DNA of 64,000 nucleotides from the NCBI GenBank assembly GCA_963843645.1, contig CAWJLE010000001.1:1302001-1366000 (forward strand), written 5' to 3'. Both the position numbers and the translations under genes were made by a program. The stretch is from CAWJLE01 sp963843645. GTDB lineage: Bacteria; Chloroflexota; Anaerolineae; DAOTYC01. Below the pieces are notes generated by a model. That model was not told where the DNA came from and searched no databases. It saw nothing but the letters and a program-made list of their open reading frames with translations. Below are positions 53,621-62,595 of this stretch, piece after piece (position 1 is the stretch's first letter; every line of letters starts with the position of its first letter).

Positions 53621-54649
53621 TCAGTATTCGTCGACGTCTCCGTCGTCGTTCTCTTCGTCGTGCCCATCCCCGTCGGACCCATCGACGTCGTCGATCCAGT
53701 CGCCTTCACCGAATCCAAACAGGGGGGGAGCGTCCAACGCATCCTCGAGGAACGCCAGCTCGTCCAAGGCTGCGGAGACAGCCTCCCGCAATTCCTCGTT
53801 GCCTTCAGTCTCTTCCAGCCCTTCCAGCGCGCGCCGGGCTTCGTTGCCGCCGATCTGCCCCAGAGCACGGATGGCCATTTCGCGGACTTGATCATCCGAG
53901 TCCTGCTGGGCGATCTCGTCCAGGGAGTGTACCGCCTCGACGATCTCCAGCTCACCGGCCGCCCGCGCGGCTTCGTAGCGAAACTCAGCATTGGAGCTGG
54001 ACAGCTCGTTCAAGATGATGCGCTGCCAGTGCGGATCTGCGCTGCGCCCCATGGCGAAAATGGCGCTGGCGACCATCCGGTCGTCGCCGTGGCGATAGGC
54101 CCCATCGATGACGTCACGAATGGCCTCGTCTGAGGAAAAGGCCAGGGACTCGAGAGCGTGCCGGCGAACCTCGAGGGTTTCTTTGGGGTTGTTGTATGCC
54201 CGCAGCAGCGCTTCCTGGATCGCAAATGCCCGGCTCATGTCCAGCTGCTCCATCTCTCCCATCAAAACAAACTGGCCCAGCGCCCCGGCCGCTTCCGCGC
54301 GGACGCGCTCCGCGGGATCTTGGGTCAGCAGCCGAAGCAGCGGCCCGGTCAGCGTTGGGCTCTCATCTTCCCACAACCCGCTGACTGCTTCAGCCCTCAC
54401 TTCTTCGTCCGGATCATCCAGGGACAACCGCAGAATGGACTTGAAGTCCACGTTCAGGTTTTCGTTTGCCATCTCCGTCAGCGCGCTAACGAGCTGTCTG
54501 CGCCGTTCCGTGCTCAACTGCGACCACACCGCCTGGAAGGCTTCCCGGCCGGGGCGGTCCAGATCGGACAAGGTCTGCAGCAATGCGTCGGACAGCGGCG
54601 CCGATTCGTCCTGCAAGCGTGTCAGCGTGTTCGATATATCACGAAACAT
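53621..54649 (-). CDS. HEAT-repeat protein with acidic C-terminus
   Basis: 342 residues, mostly helical HEAT or PBS-lyase-like repeats: LSLDDPDEEVRAEAVSGLWE, LLTQDPAERVRAEAAGALGQFV, TLEVRRHALESLAFS, MVASAIFAMGRSADPHW, NAEFRYEAARAAGELE, DDQVREMAIRALGQIGGNEARRALEGL. The last 25 residues are nearly all D, E and G. A binding scaffold rather than an enzyme. First gene of the four-gene minus-strand block 54649-51204. Confidence 0.85.
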   Translation of the reverse strand: MFRDISNTLTRLQDESAPLSDALLQTLSDLDRPGREAFQAVWSQLSTERRRQLVSALTEMANENLNVDFKSILRLSLDDPDEEVRAEAVSGLWEDESPTLTGPLLRLLTQDPAERVRAEAAGALGQFVLMGEMEQLDMSRAFAIQEALLRAYNNPKETLEVRRHALESLAFSSDEAIRDVIDGAYRHGDDRMVASAIFAMGRSADPHWQRIILNELSSSNAEFRYEAARAAGELEIVEAVHSLDEIAQQDSDDQVREMAIRALGQIGGNEARRALEGLEETEGNEELREAVSAALDELAFLEDALDAPPLFGFGEGDWIDDVDGSDGDGHDEENDDGDVDEY

Positions 54650-54760
54650 AGTCTCTCGCCTCGAGCGGTGCTTGTATTGAGAGCAGCCGCTTCATTATCG
54701 GTGTGAATCGGTGTGTTTAGTCTATTCTATCATAGCGATCAGAATTGACCAATACAGAGC

Positions 54761-56089
54761 TCAGCTCTTGCTGGACACGCCCAGGGCCTGCACGCAAATT
54801 GGCGGGACCTTCACTGAGCCGTTGATCCATTCGGGCCGATCCCCGATGAAGGCCAGGTTGCCGAGCGCCTCGAACACGTTGCCCGAAACCATCGTGTTCT
54901 TCACCCGCCCGACGATCTCGCCGCCTTCGACCTGGTAGCCCAGGTGGACGTTCCCGGAGAACTCGCCGCCGATCACGTTGCCGGACCAGGCGCCCATAGT
55001 CTGGTCGACGATGACGCCCCGCCCGATTTCTTTAACCATGGCTTCGAGCGAATGGTCTCCAGCGGCCACGATCCAGGCCCGTGGACTGGGCGCCGGCAAG
55101 CTGTTGAGGCTGCGGCTGGCGTTGCCCGTACTGCGGGCTCCGGCGAGCCCGGCCGTCTGCAAGTCGTACAGGAAATTCCGGACGACGCCCGCCTCGACGA
55201 GCGGAGTCCGCCGGGTGGGCGTGCCCTCGTCGTCACACGGCGCCGACGTCGTGGCCTCCCGATCGAGGCCATCGTCGTACAGCGAGAACCGGGTATCGAA
55301 CGCAACCTGGCCGAGCTTCTTGCTCAACGGCGACGCTCCCTGAAGGACGGTCTTGCCATTTAAAGCCGATTGCAGAGCCAGGAAGAGCGTGCCGACCACC
55401 CCTTTCGGAGTAAAAATGACCGGCACCTGCCCGAGAGACGGCGCGGCATTGCGCGCTGCTAGGCCGATCTGATCGGTGACCCGATGCGTGACTGCCGGTC
55501 CGTCCAGCGGCAGGCGAGGCGAGGAGACGCTCTCGTATACGTCCAGCATGTCCGTTCCGCGGATGAGATTCGCCGCCACACCGAGCTCGACTTCCGACTT
55601 GCGATAGGCGCTTTCAGCGCCGCGCGAGTTCATCAGAGTGACGTCCACGGTAACGCTGGATACTTCGACCTGCACGAGAAGCTCGCGATTGAAGCTCAGC
55701 ACGCTCTCCATGGTTTCGCGGCCCAGGTCGACCATCGCCTCCACCGGCCAGACCGCCACAGCCGGATCGAACGTGTCGACCTTCGGGTACGCGGTCCGCT
55801 CCGGCAGCTCGAATTTCGCCAGGGCACCGAATTGGGCGACCGCCAGGGCATCGTCGACCAGGCGTTCGGGATCGTCCAGCCGCCCGGTGCTGCTGAGCCC
55901 GATCCGGCCGTTTGCCACGATTCGCAGCGAAACGCCCGCCGATTCCTTAGTATCGATTCGTTTCAATCGATTCGCTTCGAAAGCAACGGGCACGTACAAG
56001 TGGCGGGCGGCAAACACCTCGGCCTGCTCGGTCCGCGCCCGGGCCAACTCCAGAACGCGCTCGCTGAAATCCTTGAGATTGTCGCTCAT
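54761..56089 (-). CDS. tldE: TldE/PmbA metalloprotease subunit
   Basis: 442 residues; the inactive partner of TldD in the TldD/E heterodimer that degrades modified peptides. Family stretches: GVSLRIVANGRIGLSSTGRLDDPERLVDDALAVA, LMNSRGAESAYRKSEVELG, PVIFTPKGVVGTLFLAL, FDTRFSLYDDG, DDEGTPTRRTPLVEAGVVRNFLYDLQTAGLAG and GVIVDQTMGAWSGNVIGGEFSGNVHLGYQVEGG. The HExxxH motif is absent, as expected for TldE. 67 bp after tldD. Intact. Confidence 0.93.
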   Translation of the reverse strand: MSDNLKDFSERVLELARARTEQAEVFAARHLYVPVAFEANRLKRIDTKESAGVSLRIVANGRIGLSSTGRLDDPERLVDDALAVAQFGALAKFELPERTAYPKVDTFDPAVAVWPVEAMVDLGRETMESVLSFNRELLVQVEVSSVTVDVTLMNSRGAESAYRKSEVELGVAANLIRGTDMLDVYESVSSPRLPLDGPAVTHRVTDQIGLAARNAAPSLGQVPVIFTPKGVVGTLFLALQSALNGKTVLQGASPLSKKLGQVAFDTRFSLYDDGLDREATTSAPCDDEGTPTRRTPLVEAGVVRNFLYDLQTAGLAGARSTGNASRSLNSLPAPSPRAWIVAAGDHSLEAMVKEIGRGVIVDQTMGAWSGNVIGGEFSGNVHLGYQVEGGEIVGRVKNTMVSGNVFEALGNLAFIGDRPEWINGSVKVPPICVQALGVSSKS

Positions 56090-56155
56090 TATGTCCTCGT
56101 TTCAATCGCAGTTCGGTGGCAAAGCGCCGCGTTCGGTGACTCGTCGTCGACTCGA

Positions 56156-57528
56156 TCACTGCCCGCCGACGACCACGTTCCGGATGCGCAGATGGGGACC
56201 GGCCTCGGCGACCGGCAAAGGAGACTGGCCGCCTTTGCCGCATCCACCGCCTTCGTCGCCCCAGCCGAAGTCGTTGCCGACGGTCTCGATGTTGGCCAGG
56301 GTCTCGAACAGGTTGCCGGTCAGGTTGACGCCCCGCACCTCCTCGGCCAGCCGCCCCTTGCGGATCATGAACGCCTGCGCCGCGGAGAAGGTAAACATCT
56401 CCATGCTGGTCTGACCGCCGTGTGAGTCCTTGACGTAGAGGCCTTCATCGATGTCGGCCATCATGTCCTGGAGCGGCACGTCTCCGTTGGCAATGTACGT
56501 GTTGGTCATGCGTACGATGGGCGGATGTCGATAGCTGATAGCCCGGGCGTTGCCCGTCGGCGTCTCGCCCATGCGTCCGGCGGTCTCGCGGGAGTGCAGG
56601 CGACCCACCAGGACGCCCTCGCGGAGAAGGTAAGTGGTCTGCGCCGAAACGCCCTCGTCGTCGTATTTGTAGGACCCACGGTGACCGGCCAGCGCCGCCC
56701 CGTCCAGGATATTGAGTTGCGGGCTGCCGAAACGTTTGCCCAGCACCATGAGCTCGCGCAAGCGCTCATTTTCATAAACGTGGTCGGCTTCGCTGAGATG
56801 CCCGAACGCTTCGTGGGCGAAGATGCCCGAGAGCCGCGGATCGACGATGACGGTATAGACGCCGCCTTTCACCGGTTTGGCGTCAAGCAGACCCAGCGCG
56901 CGTTGGACGACGTCGGCGACGTCGGCATGCCGTCCTTCGACCACGCCGTAGTCGATGGGGCTGCCGATGCTCAAATGGGCCGTCTGAACGTCGTCGCCGG
57001 ATCGGGCAGCCACGACGACGACCGCTGTGACGTCGGCCCTATCCTGCGCGATGTAAGTGCCTTCAGAGTTGGCGTAGTGGACGTGGCGGAAAAGGTCGTT
57101 ATATCGAATGATCGAGGTTTGAATCTTCTGCGCGCCGGACCAAATCACGTCGTTGTACTCGTCCAGCAGTGCCTTCTTCTGCGCCAGAGATACGGCCCGA
57201 GGATCCTTGACCACGAGGCGGGCACGATGTCCTCGACCGGTTGGACGGGCGCGATCTGCGTTCGCTCACTGCCGGCCAGGGAGGCCTGGCGGATCGCCAG
57301 ATCCACTTTAGAGGGCAGATCGTCCATGCTGTTAAAGGAGACGAATCCCCAGCCACCGCGTACGGCGGCCCGCACGTTGCCGCCCAAATCCGTGGAACGC
57401 CCCACGCTTTCCAGTTCCTTGCCTCGATACTGCAGGCCCGTCAGCTCCACGTCCTCGACGCGGATTTCCAGGTAATCGGCTGAGCGCCCCTTGAGGGCGT
57501 CGACCATCCTATCGCGAATGTCCTCCAT
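56156..57528 (-). CDS. tldD: TldD metalloprotease, one frameshift
   Basis: Catalytic subunit of the TldD/E protease. EDIRDRMVDALKGRSADYLEIRVED, NVRAAVRGGWGFVSFNSMDDLPSKVDLAIRQASLAG, then a shift near 57215, then VVKDPRAVSLAQKKALLDEYNDVIW. The zinc site IFAHEAFGHLSEADHVYEN is intact, and ILDGAALAGHRGSYKYDDEGVSAQTTYLLREGVLVGRLHSRETA is typical. Start at ATG 57528; a TTG at 57534 has the better-spaced AAAGGA. About 457 residues joined. Confidence 0.92.
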
Positions 57529-57557
57529 GGTCAACGTCGATCCTTTCGAAATGTGCG

Positions 57558-58481
57558 TCACCGCCAGTAGAAGGTGCGGGTCTCACTCTTTGGGCTGACC
57601 TCGCGGCTGGTCTCGACTCCCTGGAAGTTCCGTGACACTTTGACGATGACAACGTCCCACTCGTAGGCGCGGTCTGGCTCGTCGGCCTTGCCGGCCAGAG
57701 ACGTCGGGACGTGCCATTTCGTTTCCTTAAGTCGCGCGCCGCTAAATTGCGTCTGCCCTCCGCTCTCGTAGCGAACGCTTAAGCCAAACCATTCGTCGTC
57801 CGCCAGGGGTCCGCCATCCCAGGACAGCTCGATCAGCGTGCCCTCGCCGGAAATCCGCAACTCGTCCGCAGGTGTCAGAAGACGCGGCGCGTTGTAAATC
57901 ATGCGTCGGCGTCGGCGTGGGAGTGTCGGTCGGCGGTCCGTCGGTGTGCCCGTCGGTCCTCTGGGCGTCCGGGTCGCGACTGGCGTCCCTGTGGGGGCGC
58001 GGGTTGACCTTTGGTGGGAGCGTTGCGGTTTCCGTTGGTGTAGCCGTGGCGCTGGAAGTGGCCGTGGGTGTAGGCGTTCCGGTCGGAGTCTGGTGGAAGG
58101 AGTGGACGTCGCGGTTTGAGTCGGCGTAAAGGACGGGATCGGTGTGTGCGTGGCGGTCGAGGTCGGCGGCACCAGGTTCATGGCCGGCAGCTGGGTAACC
58201 ACGGGCAAACGCAGGCTGACCAGAAATTGAGATGGGATTTGTGGCACCAGCGTTAACGCCAGGGCCACCAGGATCAGCAGCGGCACGGGCACGATCCACC
58301 AGGCAAAGTAGGGACGGCCCAGCTCCGCACCGCACTGCGGACACAGCCTCCACCAGCGCGCCACAATCCGGCCGCACCGATAGCACCGGGTCATCGTTTT
58401 GCCCTGGTTGATCTCCGTGCCGCAGTTGGGACAGATGACCAGCGTCGGGTCGAGCGGAAAGTCGCAGTTTTTACACTTCAT
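57558..58481 (-). CDS. Zinc-ribbon membrane protein with Thr/Pro linker, frameshifts in the linker
   Basis: N-terminal double zinc ribbon (MKCKNCDFPLDPTLVICPNCG and RCYRCGRIVARWWRLCPQCG), one membrane helix (WWIVPVPLLILVALALTLVPQI), a low-complexity TPTPTATSTP linker, and a C-terminal fibronectin-like beta domain (LLTPADELRISGEGTLIELSWDGGPLADDEWFGLSVRYESGG, RAYEWDVVIVKVSRN). The linker reads in and out of frame between about 57900 and 58130, where another frame gives PTGTPTPTATSSATATPTET. Start ATG 58481. Likely senses or presents an extracytoplasmic domain; function unknown. Confidence 0.75.
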   Translation of the reverse strand: MKCKNCDFPLDPTLVICPNCGTEINQGKTMTRCYRCGRIVARWWRLCPQCGAELGRPYFAWWIVPVPLLILVALALTLVPQIPSQFLVSLRLPVVTQLPAMNLVPPTSTATHTPIPSFTPTQTATSTPSTRLRPERLHPRPLPAPRLHQRKPQRSHQRSTRAPTGTPVATRTPRGPTGTPTDRRPTLPRRRRRMIYNAPRLLTPADELRISGEGTLIELSWDGGPLADDEWFGLSVRYESGGQTQFSGARLKETKWHVPTSLAGKADEPDRAYEWDVVIVKVSRNFQGVETSREVSPKSETRTFYWR

Positions 58482-58590
58482 CCACACGTCCTTTTGGCCG
58501 GAAAAGACAACAGACAAATTGTCACTACGGATGAGAATACAAGTGCCGGCTATACAGGCCGGCACGTATGAGCAAGAGCACTTCCATATC

Positions 58591-59714
58591 TCAGAATGGG
58601 CCGGGCCACTGAATGGGCGGCAAAGGTGAGATGATGTCCTGGAAGGTTACCAGAAACATGAGCATCAGTAAAATCGCGAGCCCAACCAGATGGATGGTGC
58701 CCTCTTTGCGTGGATCGATGCGTTTGCCCGCGGACGGTCTCGACCAGGATGAAGAAGATCCGCCCGCCATCGAGCGCAGGGAAAGGCAGCAAGTTTGTGA
58801 TACCCAGTGCAGCGCTGATGAACGCCGTTAGCTGCAAGATGGGGAACCACCAGCCATTGTTTACGGCTTTCTGGGCCGCATCTCCCGTCATGCGAGCGAT
58901 GCCGACCGGCCCGACGGGACGAGCGGCCTCCGGTGAAATGGTGCCCCTAAGAAGCAACACGGGCGCATACACCGTCAGGAAGACCACACTGCCCGTCTGC
59001 TCCGCGCCACGCAGGAAGGCCTGCGCCGGCGAGAGTTTTTTGACGTTCCACGCTGTGACCTCGCCGTTCATGGCGAGACCTATCGCGCCCTGCCCCTGCG
59101 GCGGGTTCATGCGCGGCACCAGCGAAACCGACACCTGCTGGCCCTTGCGATCGATGCCGAGGGTGACCGGCTGTCCCTTCTTAGCCTGTGTTTCCTGGAT
59201 GAACTGGGAGAGCATGGTGACCGGCTGGCCATCCATGGTACGAATCTGGTCGCCCGCTTGGACCCCGGCGGTCGCGGCCGGCGAGTTCGGGCTGACGCTG
59301 GCAACAGTGACTACTTCAGTCGTGGGCACCGGGAGCCCCACCACGAAAGAGATATGGTGAACACGACCATTGCCAGGACGAAGTTCATAACCGGACCGGC
59401 GAACAGAACGGCCAGTCGAGTCAGTTTGGGTTTCATGGCGAAATCCGCCGGGGACGTCTGGGTCATCCTCGCCGGGCATGCGCACGAAGCCGCCGAACGG
59501 GAATTGCGTTCATCGTGTAGGCAGTATCACCGTGTTTCCACACGGTCAGCAGCCGGGGCGGATAGCCCAGTCCAAATTCCTCAACCTTGATGCCGGAGCG
59601 TTTGGCTACGACGAAGTGGCCAAACTCGTGCACGAGCACCAGGATACTCAACATAATGAAGAACGACAGATCGTAATTAGCACCCACGTGTCCTTTCCAA
59701 AGCAACGCAGACAT
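58591..59714 (-). CDS. rseP: RseP-type intramembrane site-2 metalloprotease (M50), frameshifted
   Basis: Cleaves membrane-bound regulators. Joined frames: LSFFIMLSILVLVHEFGHFVVAKRSGIKVEEFGLGYPPRLL (HEFGH zinc site), RMPGEDDPDVPGGFAMKPKLTRLAVLFAGPVMNF, a PDZ domain (ASVSPNSPAATAGVQAGDQIRTMDGQPV), GPVGIARMTGDAAQKA, LGITNLLPFPALDGGRIFFILVETVRG (LDG metal motif), then RIDPRKEGTIHLVGLAILLMLMFLVTFQDI. Shifts near 58735, 59358, 59415 and 59490. About 370 residues. All catalytic residues are present. Confidence 0.9.
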
Positions 59715-59749
59715 TGTCCGTCAGAAATGCCCTGCCGTCACTTTGCCCC

Positions 59750-59779
59750 ATTATACCCCGCCGCGAATGACAGCAACAA
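59750..59779 (-). promoter_or_regulatory. Promoter of the rseP-like gene
   Basis: On the minus strand TTGTTG (59774-59779) and TATAAT (59750-59755), spacing 18 bp, 36 bases before the ATG at 59714. Confidence 0.55.
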
Positions 59780-59833
59780 ATGATGTAGATCATCATTTAA
59801 CGATCCCCTAATCTTGCTCTCGGCACGCATGCC

Positions 59834-60990
59834 TCAGGCGGAATACTGCCGGGTCATGACCTGCGCCAGCTTGGCGACCCCCTCCTCGATCTGAGCCGTG
59901 GGCACGTAGCTGAAAGCCAGGCGAATGTGATCGTTGCCGCCCTGCCTGGGCGTGGAAGCCCGTCCCACTCAAGCAGCTGACTCCCGCCTCATCGGCGGCG
60001 CGGACTACTTGCGTCGGCCGAGAGCCGTAACGGGAGATTCAACCAGATGAAGTAGCCGCCCGCGGGGCGACTCCACGAGACGAACCCGGCATGTGCGCTG
60101 CCAGGGCGCGGAGCATGGCATCCCGGCGCTGGCGGTACACGTCGCGCAGTCGCGCGATGTGGGGTTGCAGGTGGCCCTGCTCGCAAAAGTCGGCTACGAG
60201 GTTGGAAACGAAAGGGTTGGCGCCGCCGCCCATGGCCCGGACGCCGCTGCTGACCAACCGGTCGATGAGCGCCGGTGAGGCGATTACCCAACCGAGCCGC
60301 AGGCCGGCTGCCAGAATCTTGGAAAAGCTGCCCACCGTGATGACGTGCTCGCGGTAGGGTCCAGCGCGCCCAGGGCCGCAGGCGGATCGCCCTCGAAGCA
60401 GAGGTCCCGATACACGTCATCGGCGACGATGGGAAAATGGTACTCTCGCGCCAGAGCAAGCAGCGCGTGCCGGCGCGCCAGGGTGAGGGTGGCGCCGCTG
60501 GGATTCTGGTACGACGGGATCGCGTAGAGAAATTCAGGTTTCAGCCCTTCTGCTTGGAGCTCGAGCAGCGTCTGCTGCAGAGCATCGGTTTGCAGGCCCT
60601 GTTCATCGACCGGAACCTGGAAGAGACGGAAGCCGTAGTCATTGAACACGTGCAGCGTGTCGCGATACGAGGGCGCTTCGACCAGGACGACGGAGCCCGG
60701 CCGGCCGAGAGCTGGCTGAGCAGGTTGATGGCATCGGTGCTGCCAGACGTGATCGTCACATTGCGCGCGTGGTGATCGCACGCCTCATCGGCCTGCCATT
60801 TGTCGACCAGGAAGTCGATCAGGCGCGCCATATCCTTGCTCGGGCCCGTACTGCAGGGCGGTCTCGGCTACGTCCGGTCAAGCGTCAGGCTCGCGGCCTC
60901 ATCGCAAGCTCGGCCAGGGGAAAAGTCGGCAGGGTCGGGCAAGCCCAACACAAACGAAATGGTTCCTGGGCGGCCAGATTGCACTCCGGA
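59834..60990 (-). CDS. PLP-dependent class I aminotransferase (2-aminoadipate transaminase-like), frameshifted
   Basis: MocR/LysN-type aminotransferase without the DNA-binding domain. Pieces in order: SFVLGLPDPADFPL, MARLIDFLVDKW, NVTITSGSTDAINLLSQL, VVLVEAPSYRDTLHVFNDYGFRLFQVPVDEQGLQTDAL, YAIPSYQNPSGATLTLARRHALLALAREYHFPIVADDVYRDLCF (PLP Asp), MGSFSKILAAGLRLGWVIAS (PLP Lys), GGYFIWLNLP, and HIRLAFSYVPTAQIEEGVAKLAQVMTRQYSA at the end. Shifts near 60895, 60850, 60720, 60360, 60065, 60005 and 59945. The N-terminal start could not be fixed; an in-frame TAG lies just upstream of about 60990. Confidence 0.8.
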
Positions 60991-61153
60991 CTAGTGGGTC
61001 AAGTAGCGTGAGCATTCTTGGCTGGCATGGTTCATGGGCTCCTCGACTCCATCCGGACAAATGATTCGACTGCAGTGTGATAACAGACGATCGACTGGGA
61101 CCCATGATTGCACTCATCTGGCGCTATTGTTCCGTAAACTAGCTTAAGGCGCC

Positions 61154-61183
61154 TTGCGGAATTAGCGACACGAATGATATAAT
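61154..61183 (+). promoter_or_regulatory. Promoter of the Rrf2 regulator
   Basis: TTGCGG at 61154-61159 and TATAAT at 61178-61183, spacing 18 bp; the GTG start is 41 bases downstream, after AAGGAGG. The rest of the gap 60991-61153 has no recognisable gene. Confidence 0.55.
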
Positions 61184-61224
61184 CTAGCAATCTCGCAATC
61201 TGGAAAAGAAAGGAGGGCGCAGAG

Positions 61225-61653
61225 GTGAAGCTCACCAAAGGCACCGATTATGGCCTTCGCGGCATTCTCTATCTCGCCACGCAGCCTCAGGGAAAATCGC
61301 GTTGGTGACGGACATCGCCCGGGCCAGAAAGGGTTCCAGAGAGCTACCTGGCGAAGATTTTTCAGGATCTGGCGCGCAGGGGCGTTCTCGTTTCACACCG
61401 CGGGGCCAAAGGTGGGTTTTCCCTCGTTCGCTCATTGAAAGACGTCACATTATTGGAAGTCATCGAGGCGATCGAAGGGCCCATTGCCCTTCAGCCTTGC
61501 CTCGATGAGCGTCAGGGTTGCGATCAGATGACGGTGTGCGTCGTTTCGGACGTCATTCGGAGAGCGCAAACTGAGTTGATCCGCGTGCTGGAATCCACTT
61601 CTCTGGAGAACCTGCTGGAGCAGACCCTGGTGAAGAAGGCTGTCGGCAAGTAG
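61225..61653 (+). CDS. Rrf2/IscR-family transcriptional regulator, two frameshifts
   Basis: Winged-helix regulator, often Fe-S dependent. Joined frames give VKLTKGTDYGLRGILYLATQPQGK, VTDIARARKVPESYLAKIFQDLARRGVLVSHRGAKGGFSLVRSLKDVTLLEVIEAIEGPIALQPCLDE. Three cysteines (CLDERQGC and MTVC) at C-x6-C-x5-C are placed like the cluster ligands of IscR, with one extra residue in the first gap. Shifts near 61294 and 61330. GTG at 61225, strong ribosome site. About 142 residues. Target genes unknown; iron-sulfur or redox sensing is inference from family. Confidence 0.88.
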
Positions 61654-61878
61654 GCCGCTCGTGACCGCAGCGATTCGCTCGCTCCCTCTCCTTCCGGCTG
61701 CGGTCCACCCCCGTTTTCCGTGATCCTCCGTTTCCATCTGTGAGAACCAATCTACGAGCAATAGAATCTGAGATCGGTTGCGCCGTCTCTATTGGCCATT
61801 CCAGCCTGGACTGGGCCGATCCTCCTTGCCTTACCGCTGTCCGCCCGACATGGAGCGCGGAATGGCGCGGGTAATTGC

Positions 61879-61907
61879 CGGGCCGGGCGCTCCAGACGCC
61901 CGGCCCG
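61879..61907. terminator. GC-rich hairpin downstream of iorB
   Basis: GGGCCGGGCG (61880-61889) and CGCCCGGCCC (61897-61906) form a 10-bp stem, extended by one pair, with a 7-nt loop, 34 bp past the iorB stop on the minus strand. No U-run follows, so termination is uncertain. The rest of 61654-61878 shows nothing recognisable. Confidence 0.45.
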
Positions 61908-61940
61908 CTGAGCGCAGGCGTCTCGCACCGGACTCCGGCC

Positions 61941-62534
61941 TCATCGGTCGGAAATGGCTTCTTTGCCGCGCAGAAATGCGGCTTTGTTGATTTCGACGAA
62001 GCGAGCCGGAACCCGATTGGCGAGGGCCTCGAGCCAGACTGCGTCGGCAACGTCCAGAAACCGCGCAAGCGCCCCCAGCAACACGACGTTGCTGATGCGG
62101 GTATTGCCCAGCTCCTCGGCCAGAGCGATGCCTGGAACGAAGTGTACCTCGGGGCTGACGGTGAGGAGCGCCTGGCGGATGCGCTCGTCGTCGGGATACT
62201 CCGCACCGCCCGAGCTGACTGACACCGGTGCGATGCGGTAGTCGTTCACGATGATGATGCCGCCCGGTCGCACGGCCTCGACCTGGCGCATGGCCTCCAG
62301 TTTCTCGAAGGCCAGGAAGTAATCGGCTTCGCCTTTGCCGATGAACGGTGCGTAGACTTTGTCCCCCCAACGTACGTGACTCGTCACGCTGCCGCCGCGC
62401 TGCGCCATGCCGTGAATCTCCGATTTCTTCGCCTCGAAACCGGCTCGCGAGCCGACCTCAACCAGCACGTCGCTGGCCAGCAGCGTGCCCTGGCCGCCTA
62501 CCCCAGCCAGCAGGAAGTCCTTCTTTGCCTCCAT
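61941..62534 (-). CDS. iorB: Indolepyruvate ferredoxin oxidoreductase beta subunit-like (2-oxoacid oxidoreductase gamma domain)
   Basis: 197 residues, a single POR gamma-type domain: FLLAGVGGQGTLLASDVLVEVG, KKSEIHGMAQRGGSVTSHVRWGDKVYAPFIGKGEADYFLAFEKLEAMR and GNTRISNVVLLGALARFL. IorA/IorB oxidise arylpyruvates from aromatic amino acids to acyl-CoA. The large IorA subunit is not next to it in this window: upstream is a geranylgeranyl-reductase-like gene, downstream a regulator on the other strand. ATG follows AAGGGGGAAC. Intact. Confidence 0.88.
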   Translation of the reverse strand: MEAKKDFLLAGVGGQGTLLASDVLVEVGSRAGFEAKKSEIHGMAQRGGSVTSHVRWGDKVYAPFIGKGEADYFLAFEKLEAMRQVEAVRPGGIIIVNDYRIAPVSVSSGGAEYPDDERIRQALLTVSPEVHFVPGIALAEELGNTRISNVVLLGALARFLDVADAVWLEALANRVPARFVEINKAAFLRGKEAISDR

Positions 62535-62595
62535 CGTGTTCCCCCTTCCATGTGCCTTCTCGGATTGATGCGCAGACGCAGTACGTTCGCGACCG

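Noticed and set aside
55484..56425. 313-codon open frame antisense to tldE/tldD
   Set aside because: Antisense to two conserved protease genes with no family motif; codon-bias shadow.
57890..58130. Repetitive DNA that at first looked like a short tandem repeat or CRISPR-like array
   Set aside because: The repeat units are short and irregular (GT-rich) and encode the Thr/Pro linker of the zinc-ribbon protein on the minus strand.
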